Below, piece after piece: positions 48,970-57,389 of a stretch of 59,176 nucleotides of DNA (its first letter is position 1; each line of letters begins with the position of its first letter). The notes under the pieces were generated by a model. The model worked only from the letters and a program-made list of their open reading frames with translations, had not been told where the DNA came from and did no database searches. Both the position numbers and the translations under genes were made by a program. This DNA comes from Eubacteriales bacterium (GTDB taxonomy: Bacteria > Bacillota > Clostridia > Eubacteriales > Anaerofustaceae): NCBI GenBank assembly GCA_024685545.1, contig JAIKVR010000023.1, positions 1-59,176 on the forward strand, in the 5' to 3' direction.

Positions 48970-49956
48970 ATGGATGAACAGCAACAGATGAAAGGATATC
49001 TCTTGCCGAAAAAGGGCGTTCTCATTGCGGGCTTCATCCTGCTTGCCGCTGCGGCAGCCCTTCTTGCCTTCGGTATATACAGGGGCACCCGGGATTTCGA
49101 AAGCCAGGCCGTGCCTTTTGAGGACTTCAGCAATAAAGGCGATTATGTTTATATTGACGTAGCAGGGATCTCGGACTGGGTATACAAATACGACGACGGC
49201 GTCTACTATGCCGCCGAGGATCCAACGGGCTATTTCTACATCCTGCGGATGAGCAAACATAATGCCGTATATATGCCTGAACAGGAGAAATACTGGCAAA
49301 GACCAGACGACGACAGCGTCCCAATGCCTGAACCGATCAGAGTATACGGAATCGCACAGAAAATTGGGGATGACCTTAAGGATGCTTTTGCACAGGTATT
49401 CGACATAACGGGCAGTGACGTAGACTATTATTTCGGCTATCTCTACCTGGATACCACCAGCGACCCAGGCACAGACATGATGTGGATGTGCATTACCGGG
49501 GCTCTTTTCAGCTTCCTTTCCTCACTGGTATGCCTAGCGATCTATCTGCCGGCTTATTCTGCGATGAAAAAGAGCGTAAAGGAATTAGAAGAGCGCGGAG
49601 AAACGGAAAGAGCCGCCTCTGCCTTTGCTTTTTCAGGAGAAGAAATGCTGAACGGGGCCATGAAGGCAGGAGGTGATTACCTCTTCGTAAAGAATACAGG
49701 AATCGTATTGCGTTTTGACGACATACTCTGGGCGCACATCAGGACCATCAACGGGACCATTCATACCCTCGCGCTGTACACACGAAGGCTCCATAATGTT
49801 AGTATAGGTTCGCTTAAGGGAAATGAAGGAAAGGAACAGCTCGCCGAAGCCATAGACATGATACAAACCAGGAATCCCAACGCACTGCTCGGCTTTACGG
49901 ATGAGAACAGGAAGCTGTATCAGCAGCTGAAAGGTGGTAGTCGAGGCCAGCGATAA
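48970..49956 (+). CDS. Hypothetical two-pass membrane protein
   Basis: 328 residues. Transmembrane helices at about 17-38 (GVLIAGFILLAAAAALLAFG) and 174-196 (MWMCITGALFSFLSSLVCLA). The loop between them (about 135 residues) is Tyr/Asp-rich and extracellular. The C-terminal cytoplasmic domain (GDYLFVKNTGIVLRFDDILW, HTLALYTRRLHNV) looks like a small PH-like beta barrel. No recognised function. GGAGG site. Alone. Confidence 0.6.
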   Translation: MDEQQQMKGYLLPKKGVLIAGFILLAAAAALLAFGIYRGTRDFESQAVPFEDFSNKGDYVYIDVAGISDWVYKYDDGVYYAAEDPTGYFYILRMSKHNAVYMPEQEKYWQRPDDDSVPMPEPIRVYGIAQKIGDDLKDAFAQVFDITGSDVDYYFGYLYLDTTSDPGTDMMWMCITGALFSFLSSLVCLAIYLPAYSAMKKSVKELEERGETERAASAFAFSGEEMLNGAMKAGGDYLFVKNTGIVLRFDDILWAHIRTINGTIHTLALYTRRLHNVSIGSLKGNEGKEQLAEAIDMIQTRNPNALLGFTDENRKLYQQLKGGSRGQR

Positions 49957-50059
49957 CACAAAGCGTCTTCTTTCTGTTGACCACGTCAGAGATAATCAGG
50001 AACATTACATAGGATTTCTTCACGTACTTAAATCGTATTGATTATTTCAGTCGGTGCGC

Positions 50060-50422
50060 TCAGATCAGTATCCGGGAAAGTAGCCAGACCAAAAATATGA
50101 TGACCAGGAAAACCAGCGTGGCGACACCCTGGCCATATCTGGATGATATCAGAATATCCACATCCCTGTAATTGAAGTACAACCAGATCATCGAAGCGAT
50201 AAAAAGGATCAGAAGAAAAACCTTTAGAAGCTCCCATCTGCGATAACCAAAAAGATAATAAACCGCAGTCAGCACCAGACTGACTGCGCCAAGGAACACC
50301 AATCCCTTTATTCCACTGCTGCCGGCTGCGACAATGCGCAGCAGATCCGGCATAAATACATACAACGCGACCGCAAAGAGGACGATCCCTCCCGTCAACA
50401 GATACTCTTTTATCATTTTCAT
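50060..50422 (-). CDS. Hypothetical small membrane protein
   Basis: 120 residues with four transmembrane segments (YLLTGGIVLFAVALYVFM, FLGAVSLVLTAVYYLFGY, VFLLILFIASMIWLYFNY and ATLVFLVIIFLVWLLSRI). No conserved motif recognised. It starts an AT-richer cluster of minus-strand genes extending to 53.6 kb. The next gene upstream, a GNAT protein, ends 25 bases away, so they may share a transcript. Confidence 0.55.
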   Translation of the reverse strand: MKMIKEYLLTGGIVLFAVALYVFMPDLLRIVAAGSSGIKGLVFLGAVSLVLTAVYYLFGYRRWELLKVFLLILFIASMIWLYFNYRDVDILISSRYGQGVATLVFLVIIFLVWLLSRILI

Positions 50423-50446
50423 TGTAATCCTGCCTAAATTCGGGAT

Positions 50447-50923
50447 TTAGAAGTCAAACCTGAAGATGCATTTTCCCGCAGCACCATCGTTTACTCTCAT
50501 ATCGTTGTCCTCCGGCAATTCCGCGATCTCCAGCATCTCGCCATTCAGGTATTCGAGGTTTTTTCTTGACGGCCAGTTGTCAGGGTCGCAGGTTATATAC
50601 AGATAATCCATCCCATGCTTCTTCGCGAGCTCAAACAGCAGCATGCACGCCTTTGCCGCATAATGGTGTCCGCGGTATTTTTCATCGACAGCATACCCGA
50701 TATGTCCTCCGTAATACAGACCGTCAGTATAACCGATCCGAAGGTCGCAGCGTCCCATACTATTCCCCTGTTTGTCGCAGATCAAAAAATGATATGCCGG
50801 GACCCAACTACGCACAGGGTCGGCTTCGGTTGTCTTTTCCAGAACCAGTCTGATCTCATCGCTTTCTAAAAAAGATGTATCTAAGAAATCCATATCTTTA
50901 TTCTGCAATTCTGAATTTTGCAA
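50447..50923 (-). CDS. GNAT family N-acetyltransferase
   Basis: 158 residues. GGHIGYAVDEKYRGHHYAAK holds the acetyl-CoA pyrophosphate loop (RGHHYA), with VFLICDKQGN-like strand beforehand and CDPDNWPSRKNLEYLNGEML in the C-terminal third, the usual order. The acceptor is not predictable. TTG start at 50923 with AAGGG upstream; an ATG at 50893 is possible. Confidence 0.78.
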   Translation of the reverse strand: MQNSELQNKDMDFLDTSFLESDEIRLVLEKTTEADPVRSWVPAYHFLICDKQGNSMGRCDLRIGYTDGLYYGGHIGYAVDEKYRGHHYAAKACMLLFELAKKHGMDYLYITCDPDNWPSRKNLEYLNGEMLEIAELPEDNDMRVNDGAAGKCIFRFDF

Positions 50924-50953
50924 TTATTAATCCCTTTTCACAAGCGCAGCGCA

Positions 50954-51658
50954 TCAATCTGCAGGTTGTTTCAATCCAAACGCCAACCACCGGCCATCTA
51001 TATCCTCGATAACGAATTCCTTGTTCTGATAGTCTGTTACGTTGAGAGGTCTGGTGATCAAAACTCCCCTGGATATTAGTCTTCTCTCCAACTCTTCCTG
51101 ATTGTCGGTATAAAAATAGGCATCGTATCCATATCCATAGAGCTCTCTGTTGGCCTGAACTCTGTCTTTATCTGCCTTGAGCAGAATGATTTCCACCTGG
51201 TCCAGATATAAGCAGACATGCGGCTGTTCAAAGTCCAGATACCCAACAGCGGTAAACCCTAATTTGCAGACGTAGTACTCTGTAGTCTTTTTCAGATCCG
51301 GAACAGGGAAAATGCAGCTTGATCCTCTGAGGCGCGCGATGCTGTTTCCCTGTATAACGGTTTCAATTCTTTTCGGCAGCTTATTCCACCCTTCCAAAAT
51401 CACAAGGTGTCCATCAACATATTTTTTCCGGAAAACTTCAGCAGTTGCTCTGTCAGCACTGATCTCTTTCGGATACTCTGTATTGATCCTGTCATACTCA
51501 CTCTGACTGATCTCGCTTGATGTAAAATAGTCATCATTACGATCAGCATATCCATGCCATGAAAAATACTGTTTCTTTCCATTGACTGTTCTGAAACCGC
51601 ATCCGAATCTTGCCTGATTTGATATTACACGTATATCGAAATCCATGCCAGTATCCAT
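50954..51658 (-). CDS. VOC (glyoxalase/bleomycin-resistance-like) protein with N-terminal extension
   Basis: About 234 residues. The C-terminal 120 residues have the VOC pattern CIFPVPDLKKTTEYYVCKLG and VTDYQNKEFVIEDIDGRWLA, where metal- or ligand-binding positions usually sit. The N-terminal 100 residues (DFDIRVISNQARFGCGFRTV and EISQSEYDRINTEYPKEIS) are an extra domain I do not recognise. The ATG at 51658 has AAAGGTGAT upstream; a farther start would add 26 residues. Role unknown, perhaps resistance or small-molecule binding. Confidence 0.65.
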   Translation of the reverse strand: MDTGMDFDIRVISNQARFGCGFRTVNGKKQYFSWHGYADRNDDYFTSSEISQSEYDRINTEYPKEISADRATAEVFRKKYVDGHLVILEGWNKLPKRIETVIQGNSIARLRGSSCIFPVPDLKKTTEYYVCKLGFTAVGYLDFEQPHVCLYLDQVEIILLKADKDRVQANRELYGYGYDAYFYTDNQEELERRLISRGVLITRPLNVTDYQNKEFVIEDIDGRWLAFGLKQPAD

Positions 51659-51744
51659 ATTTATCACCTTTACATCAGGATTTAACCGCTTTAAAACCGT
51701 CCTCAATCTCGCTGCATCTGTCCTCAATGCAGTCAATCACCATC

Positions 51745-52302
51745 TTATTTCGCTAAAGACCGGAGAAGCCTGTTCCAATCATTCTGCAGATCCTTTATAT
51801 ATGCCTCAACATATACCGGATCTGAAAATTCATGCAGGTCATAATCCTCTGCGCGGGTCAATGTCCCGGTATCGATCCGTTTCCGAATACACTGGGCAAA
51901 CACTTCAAATTCCTGCAGGTATTCACGGACATCTTTCCAGTGGAAATGACCCTTTTTTGACCATTTCTCTGCCAGTTTGAAGCTAGTCGGGAGCATATAA
52001 AGGATCGTGACATCATCCAGCCAATCACATCGGATCGGATAATACAGGATACTTTTCCAGCATTCATCACTTCTGTCGCTCTTCAAAAAGCTTACCGCAT
52101 GCACATAAGAGTAGAGAGCATCTTTCCCGTATCGCCTCTGTTCAAAGAACTGAACCAGATATTCCTTGCGCCATTCTTCTTCTGTCTCCTCGGATACGCG
52201 ATAACCTTCATATTCATTTCCGTCCCCGTTAAGGTCCATATAAAACCGGTTCCCGCTGTATTGGATGAATAATTCTTTTGCGCGTTCTATTCCAGTCTTC
52301 AT
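51745..52302 (-). CDS. Hypothetical protein
   Basis: About 185 residues, soluble. Rich in Tyr/Trp/Glu: IQYSGNRFYMDLNGDGNEYE, EEWRKEYLVQFFEQRRYGKD, DVREYLQEFEVFAQCIRKRI. Composition and length recall immunity or DUF proteins of small operons, but nothing is recognised. The ATG at 52302 has GTGAGGG before it. It lies 27 bases after the methyltransferase gene on the same strand. Confidence 0.5.
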   Translation of the reverse strand: MKTGIERAKELFIQYSGNRFYMDLNGDGNEYEGYRVSEETEEEWRKEYLVQFFEQRRYGKDALYSYVHAVSFLKSDRSDECWKSILYYPIRCDWLDDVTILYMLPTSFKLAEKWSKKGHFHWKDVREYLQEFEVFAQCIRKRIDTGTLTRAEDYDLHEFSDPVYVEAYIKDLQNDWNRLLRSLAK

Positions 52303-52329
52303 GTTTTCCCTCACTGATCAGACTTTGTC

Positions 52330-53562
52330 TCAACATTGTTCAACAATGCTTTTCTTGCCGAAAACGGAACTGTCAGTTTTTTTGAGTATATCCAGTGTAT
52401 GATGAGATGCCCCAATCAGATCCTGCCGTTCACAGATCGTGAAATGATAGTCCATCCATTTACCGAAGGTCTCATCATCCATGGCATCAATAAACTCTCG
52501 TTTATAATTCGTTGCACCGTCTGTAGCTACGAGCTTGATCCTTTTGACAGGCACCGCTTCGTCCAGTTCCGTGATATCCTCCGTACGCACCAATTCAAAA
52601 AGATCTTTAGGTTCACTGATGCAATGCCAGTCAGGAGTAATCATTTTAAGTTCCATCACTTCATGCAAATTGTTCAGTCCGAACACATACTGAATGACGG
52701 TCGGCTCATTCATGCAATAAGCCACCAATATATAACCGCCTGTTTTTGTAACACGCACCGCTTCAGAAAGTGCTCTGTGTTTATCTTCTTTTGTGTAAAG
52801 GTGGTACATCGGTCCAAGAAGCATCGTCAGATCGAAAGTATCATCAGCAAAACGGGACAAATCCATTGCGTTCCCTTGAACTGCTGTAATTGGTTCCGTA
52901 CCGTCTAATTTGGCTCTTAATATATCCAGATTGTGTTCGATCAGATCGACTGCCGTCACCCGAAGCCCCTGTTTCGCCAAGGTTACACTGTAGCGGCCTG
53001 TTCCCGCCCCGACTTCCAGGATCCCCGGATCTGAAATGCCTTTCAGACACTCTTCAATATACCTCATCGTGGTCAGATACTCCACCTGCCCGTGACGGGA
53101 GAGAAGGCGCCCTTCCTCATCATAATTGTTATAGTATTCTTCAAGATAATTCATGTCTTTCTTTCCCAAATGTCCGATATGATGCATCATCTTCCCGATC
53201 ATAACGGCGAACTGTTCCAGCCACGGTAGCACTATCTCTCTGTTAACTTCATATGGAAGCATTGCAAAAGTGATTCCGTTTTGGGCCGTTTCCGTCACAG
53301 ATTGCAGAAACAAGCTGTCTTCTCTGATGGTATCCCTGTTCCAGGGCATCTCCTCCAGATCGAAGTCTGCGGTTCCCGGAGCGATTTCATTGATTTCTTT
53401 CTGATCTTTCAGAAATAATATCAGTTCTTTCTGATTGTCAGTCTGTTCAAAATCTTCAGCCGCATAAAGTAAAAGCTCCAGGAAACAATCTGTTCCCTGA
53501 TTGGACATGCTGAGCCATTCATTTTCAGGAGCCGCATCATTCAGCCTTATGATATTGCTCAT
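52330..53562 (-). CDS. Class I SAM-dependent methyltransferase with N-terminal extension
   Basis: 410 residues. The methyltransferase domain begins at about residue 170: ILEVGAGTGRYSVTLAKQGL is motif I, VTAVDLIEHNLDIL motif II and FDLTMLLGPMYHLYTKEDKH motif III/IV. About 165 residues before it form a separate alpha-rich domain (DCFLELLLYAAEDFEQTDNQ ... WNRDTIREDSLFL). Substrate unknown; a resistance or small-molecule role is possible given the neighbouring VOC and GNAT genes. GAGGAA before ATG 53562. Confidence 0.8.
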   Translation of the reverse strand: MSNIIRLNDAAPENEWLSMSNQGTDCFLELLLYAAEDFEQTDNQKELILFLKDQKEINEIAPGTADFDLEEMPWNRDTIREDSLFLQSVTETAQNGITFAMLPYEVNREIVLPWLEQFAVMIGKMMHHIGHLGKKDMNYLEEYYNNYDEEGRLLSRHGQVEYLTTMRYIEECLKGISDPGILEVGAGTGRYSVTLAKQGLRVTAVDLIEHNLDILRAKLDGTEPITAVQGNAMDLSRFADDTFDLTMLLGPMYHLYTKEDKHRALSEAVRVTKTGGYILVAYCMNEPTVIQYVFGLNNLHEVMELKMITPDWHCISEPKDLFELVRTEDITELDEAVPVKRIKLVATDGATNYKREFIDAMDDETFGKWMDYHFTICERQDLIGASHHTLDILKKTDSSVFGKKSIVEQC

Positions 53563-53583
53563 TGTTCATTCCTCTGGTGCTCT

Positions 53584-53619
53584 AAAAAAGATGCGGGCAC
53601 CGTTTATTTGCCCGCATCC
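53584..53619 (-). terminator. Rho-independent terminator of degV
   Basis: GATGCGGGCA (53590-53599) pairs with TGCCCGCATC (53609-53618); minus-strand T tract follows. Confidence 0.88.
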
Positions 53620-53631
53620 TGTTCCGTTTTC

Positions 53632-54492
53632 TTATATATAGCACACAATTATCCCGTGCCTTTCGGCATAAAAGCTGTCCAGCCCTCTGGTGGTTAGGAT
53701 ATCCACCTCCGCAGTATCCCAGGCTTCCTTGATCTTATTCTTGAGCTTTTCAGCCATCTCCAGGTTTTGGCAATGGCTGATGATGACCTTCCCTCCGTTG
53801 TAGAGGTTTTCCTTCATGTCTGCGACGATGGTAGATAAAGCATGCAGGGGACCACGGGCCAGGCCCTTCATCTTTATTCTGCCTTCCGGATCCCCGACGC
53901 CGATGCCCCAGAGGCCAAGCTTCCCGGCTACAAATCCGGCGATCTTTTTCACTCGTCCGTTTTTTATCAGGTTCTCAAATGAGCACAGCGCAAATACCGT
54001 GCGTAGTTTATTTACGAATTCTTCCAGCTGTGCGGTAATATCGTCAAAGGGAAGGCCCTGTTTTATCAGTTCCACCGCTTTTTCGGCACAAAGAGCGAGA
54101 CCGGGCCCGGTGCTCTTTGAGTTAAGGGCGTATATTTTTTTGTCGGGGTATTCTTCCTCCGCCATTTTCAGCGCTGTCATTGCAGAATTAAAACTGCCCG
54201 ACATATTTGCAGTAATGGTTATCAAGATGATGTTGTCCGCTTTTCCGAAATAATCCATCCATGCCGCAGGCGAAGGGCACGCGGTCCGGCAGGCCGTGGA
54301 TTCCGCTTCCATATCATCGATCATCCCGTCGACATCCAGGGAATCATTGTCGATATAATCCCTGTCTCCGATACGGATCATGAATGGTGCCTGGGCATAT
54401 TGGATTCCTTCACCTCCCGGGATATTGAACAGATCGCAGCCGGAATCGGTTATAATAGCCCAGCTGCCGTTGTTATCCTTGTAATACTCCAT
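53632..54492 (-). CDS. DegV family fatty-acid-binding protein
   Basis: 286 residues. AIITDSGCDLFNIPGG at the N-terminus, ITITANMSGSFNSAMTALKM and CSFENLIKNGRVKKIAGFVA are the DegV signature, with serine and lysine positions that bind a fatty-acid carboxylate. DegV/FakB proteins deliver fatty acids to the FakA kinase. AAAGGAGG upstream. It sits just after a MarR gene on the same strand, 19 bases apart, so both are likely in one operon. Confidence 0.9.
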   Translation of the reverse strand: MEYYKDNNGSWAIITDSGCDLFNIPGGEGIQYAQAPFMIRIGDRDYIDNDSLDVDGMIDDMEAESTACRTACPSPAAWMDYFGKADNIILITITANMSGSFNSAMTALKMAEEEYPDKKIYALNSKSTGPGLALCAEKAVELIKQGLPFDDITAQLEEFVNKLRTVFALCSFENLIKNGRVKKIAGFVAGKLGLWGIGVGDPEGRIKMKGLARGPLHALSTIVADMKENLYNGGKVIISHCQNLEMAEKLKNKIKEAWDTAEVDILTTRGLDSFYAERHGIIVCYI

Positions 54493-54511
54493 GACAGTTC
54501 CCTCCTTTTAC

Positions 54512-54952
54512 CTATTCACTCGGAAAAGTTTTATCAAACGCTGCAAGTACTTTATTGAGTATCAGAATGAGCGCTTCCCTTTCTTCTCCTGTCAGGGAAG
54601 AAGTCAGCTCTGAATTCGCCGCGTCCGCGATGCCAGTCAAGGTCTCCTCCATTTCCAGTGCCTTGTCTGTGAGCATGATCACGCGGCTTCTTGCGTCGCC
54701 CGGATTCTTTTTCCTCACTACATAGCCTTTTTTTGTCAGCTGCTTTATAAGTTCGCTTGTAGTGGGATGAGTCATCGAGAAAAACTTTTCCATGTCCGCC
54801 TGGATAACGGTATCAGCTTTATGCCTGAAGAGATAACCCAGAAGCTTATATTGGGATACCGTCAGATCGTACTTCATCAGGCGTGGATTGAGGAGCTTCT
54901 CGAATTCCAGCGAAATGCTTTTTACCAGCACTCCGACTTTTTCTGTTTTCAT
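54512..54952 (-). CDS. MarR family transcriptional regulator
   Basis: 146 residues. Winged helix at about residues 28-100: DLTVSQYKLLGYLFRHKADT, DMEKFFSMTHPTTSELIKQL and GYVVRKKNPGDARSRVIMLT, the last carrying the DxRxxxxxLT wing motif. The upstream operator (54991-55008) suggests autoregulation, and DegV downstream suggests fatty-acid metabolism or envelope stress as its subject. Confidence 0.9.
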   Translation of the reverse strand: MKTEKVGVLVKSISLEFEKLLNPRLMKYDLTVSQYKLLGYLFRHKADTVIQADMEKFFSMTHPTTSELIKQLTKKGYVVRKKNPGDARSRVIMLTDKALEMEETLTGIADAANSELTSSLTGEEREALILILNKVLAAFDKTFPSE

Positions 54953-54985
54953 TACTTTCTGCGCCCCTCACTTATATTTGGAAAC

Positions 54986-55014
54986 ATATTAACGTAGGAT
55001 GCTACGTTTGTCAA
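54986..55014 (-). promoter_or_regulatory. marR-degV promoter with operator in the spacer
   Basis: Minus strand perfect TTGACA (55014-55009), 17-base spacer, TAATAT (54991-54986). An inverted repeat AACGTAG-GATG-CTACGTT (54991-55008) fills the spacer, a typical MarR operator layout. Confidence 0.75.
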
Positions 55015-55045
55015 GCTCGCTGAAGATTAATTTGTATAAAACAAT

Positions 55046-55080
55046 ATAGCCGGGAGGCGCAGGCCCCCCGGCTATAAAAC
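55046..55080 (-). terminator. Terminator of rubrerythrin gene
   Basis: TATAGCCGGG and CCCGGCTATA arms around a GC-rich loop; minus strand continues TTGTTTTATAC. Confidence 0.7.
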
Positions 55081-55100
55081 CGCTTTTCAAAGCGTACCGA

Positions 55101-55775
55101 TCAATAATTCTGAGCGTTTATTTCAAAATAGCTCTGGGCGTGTGAGCAGACTGGGCATTTGTCCGGAGCTTTGGTTCCGATGACAATATGACCGCAGTTG
55201 CGGCATTCCCATATCTTAACATCTCCTTTTTCAAAGACCTGTCCGTCCTTGACGTTCTTCAGCAGAGCTCTGTAACGCTCCTCGTGGCGCTTTTCGATCT
55301 CTGCCACTCCGCGGAACTTTGCGGCCAGTTCTGGGAAGCCTTCTTTTTCTGCTGTCTCGGCAAAGCCGACATACATATCGGTCCATTCGAAGTTCTCGCC
55401 GTCAGCGGCAGCAACCAGGTTATCCGCCGTATTGCCGATGCCGTTGAGTTCCTTAAACCACATTTTGGCGTGTTCCTTCTCGTTGTCAGCTGTCTTCAGG
55501 AAGAGCTCAGCAATCTGTTCGTATCCTTCGCGTTTTGCTTCAGAAGCGAAATATGTGTACTTGTTTCTGGCCTGGGATTCGCCGGCGAAAGCGGTCTGAA
55601 GGTTCTTTTCAGTCTGGGTTCCGGCATAGGGGCTGGATGCGGGCTTTTCAACGTTTTCAACGATGAGCTCCAGGTCGTCTCCTGTCGCGTAGCATGTCGG
55701 ACATTCAGGAATCTTTCCTTCCTTTACCTCGAATACTTCCTTGCAGATCTTGCATCTGTACTTTAATTTCTTCAT
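55101..55775 (-). CDS. Rubrerythrin with N- and C-terminal rubredoxin-like domains
   Basis: 224 residues. N-terminal Cys4 rubredoxin-like site ([10 protein letters not shown] ... [10 protein letters not shown]), central ferritin-like diiron domain (residues about 55-165, [35 protein letters not shown] then EKRHEERY), and C-terminal Cys4 site ([10 protein letters not shown] ... [11 protein letters not shown]). It reduces hydrogen peroxide, protecting the anaerobe. Two rubredoxin sites instead of one mark a reverse/extended type. AAGGAG upstream. 55776-56030 has no gene. Confidence 0.9.
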   Translation of the reverse strand: MKKLKYRCKICKEVFEVKEGKIPECPTCYATGDDLELIVENVEKPASSPYAGTQTEKNLQTAFAGESQARNKYTYFASEAKREGYEQIAELFLKTADNEKEHAKMWFKELNGIGNTADNLVAAADGENFEWTDMYVGFAETAEKEGFPELAAKFRGVAEIEKRHEERYRALLKNVKDGQVFEKGDVKIWECRNCGHIVIGTKAPDKCPVCSHAQSYFEINAQNY

Positions 55776-56030
55776 CCTTGTCTCCTTTGTATTATAATTG
55801 CGCCGTTTTATTATTCCTTATAACCGCGGCGAATGAGTATTAACGGCTGCCTTCCTAAAAGCAGGCAGCTTGCAGACATATCAATTATACATCCTTCACA
55901 TAATATATCAGCGTACTTTCTTTCCGTACTGCTTAAATAATCAGGCTTTTGCTTTTAAGATACATATTAAGAAAAGTGACTGAAAAAAAGCATTTAGCTG
56001 CTATTCTCCTTCTTTGTATATCCCTACATA

Positions 56031-56059
56031 CAAAAAGGCAGCCTTCCGGCTGCCTTTGG
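56031..56059 (-). terminator. Rho-independent terminator of dnaN
   Basis: AAGGCAGCC pairs with GGCTGCCTT around a 4-base loop; minus strand then TTTTTG. Confidence 0.85.
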
Positions 56060-56069
56060 CTGTTCTTTT

Positions 56070-57182
56070 CTACTCGGTGTACCTTACCGGCATTATCATG
56101 TAAAGGAATCTGTCTGAATCCACCGGCTTGATAAGGCATGGATTCAACTGATCCTTGAATTCTATCACGATTCTCTCATCCCGTATGTTTTTGAGTATAT
56201 CTATAAAATAGCGGGAGTTGAATGCGATCGTTATATCCTCGCCGTTCTTTTCCACCGATACATTTTCAGTGATGCGGCCTTTGGAAGAGGAAGAGGTGAT
56301 GACCAGTCCTCTTTCGGAAAAGTCCATCTTTATCAGTGAATTGCGTGACTCATCAGTAAGGAGGCTGGCGCGGCTGATGCTGGAAAGGAGATCTGTTACA
56401 TCCGCTTTGACCACTGAGGTCACCTCATTGGGTATGAGAGCCCTGTAATTGATATATGTGCCCTCGATCAAGGAAGACATGATCACAGTCTGCCCGATAA
56501 AGACATTCAAACGTCCAGAGGAGGAGAAGAACCTGACCGGTTCATTATCATACATTGCCGCTATCTTCAGTATCTCATTGAGTGCGCGCCCTGGAACGAT
56601 AGCTGAGATTCCGCCTGAACTTCCTATGTCTGCGCGGTCGAATCGGGTCGCCAGTTTGAAGCCGTCAAGAGCCGTGAATGATAAGCCATCATCTCCCGTC
56701 TCTATGAAAACACCGGTCAGCACTGGATTGAGACTGGTCAGTGAAGCACATGCGAATACGGTCTCCCTGACAATGTCGCGGAAAACTTCATTTTCCATGA
56801 GGACTCCTCCGCTGTCAGAGGGAGCCTTGAAGGAAGGATAGTCGGCGGGGTTCTGCCCCGGAATATCCACGTCAGATATCGAGCATTTGATGTTGATCCT
56901 GTAGCTCTCATCCGCGTAGAAGAACACCCTCTCGTTCGGATATGTGCGCACAAGATCATAAAGAGTCCTCATTGGCACCATTATCGTGCCCTCTTCCTGT
57001 ACTTCGGCTGGGATAGACGTGATGATGGACAGTTCCGTGTCGCTTGTTTTCAAGGTCAGCGCAGCGCCTTCCGCATTTATGAAGACGCATTCGAGAACAG
57101 GTATAGCCGCTCTCTGGGGCAATGCATGCGAAACCACAGAAAGCGCTTTATTCAGATCAAGATTCTCTACACTGAATTTCAT
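56070..57182 (-). CDS. dnaN: DNA polymerase III beta subunit (sliding clamp)
   Basis: 370 residues. MKFSVENLDLNKALSVVSHA, PVLECVFINAEGAALTLKTS, and the C-terminal YFIDILKNI ... CLIKPVDSDRFLYMIMPVR are diagnostic of the three-domain clamp, which tethers the replicative polymerase. The ATG at 57182 has AGGAGG; an in-frame upstream extension through the origin region has no support. Downstream of dnaA in the classic dnaA-dnaN order, separated by 207 bases. Confidence 0.96.
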   Translation of the reverse strand: MKFSVENLDLNKALSVVSHALPQRAAIPVLECVFINAEGAALTLKTSDTELSIITSIPAEVQEEGTIMVPMRTLYDLVRTYPNERVFFYADESYRINIKCSISDVDIPGQNPADYPSFKAPSDSGGVLMENEVFRDIVRETVFACASLTSLNPVLTGVFIETGDDGLSFTALDGFKLATRFDRADIGSSGGISAIVPGRALNEILKIAAMYDNEPVRFFSSSGRLNVFIGQTVIMSSLIEGTYINYRALIPNEVTSVVKADVTDLLSSISRASLLTDESRNSLIKMDFSERGLVITSSSSKGRITENVSVEKNGEDITIAFNSRYFIDILKNIRDERIVIEFKDQLNPCLIKPVDSDRFLYMIMPVRYTE

Positions 57183-57389
57183 TTTTTCCTCCTGTTGCAT
57201 CCGGGCTTTTCCCGGTCCTTCTGATGTCATCGGATATCCTGAAGGGATATCCTTATATATTTCTTTATTATTATAGACAGTATTAATAATATGCGGTGTC
57301 GATATGTCGATTATTCGAGAGAACAGCCTGTGATAAGACTTTCCGGCATCCATCCCATCAAAAATATGTCGATAAGCTGTGCAGAAATC
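57183..57389. other. Replication origin candidate (oriC) between dnaA and dnaN
   Basis: About 207 bases. DnaA-box-like 9-mers cluster here: TGTCGATAA (57367-57375), TGTCGATTA (57305-57313) and TGTCGATAT (57297-57305), all variants of the reverse complement of TTATC(C/G)ACA. They adjoin a 45-base stretch of almost only A/T (57251-57295) with ATA/TTA triplet rhythm, the expected unwinding element. Confidence 0.7.
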
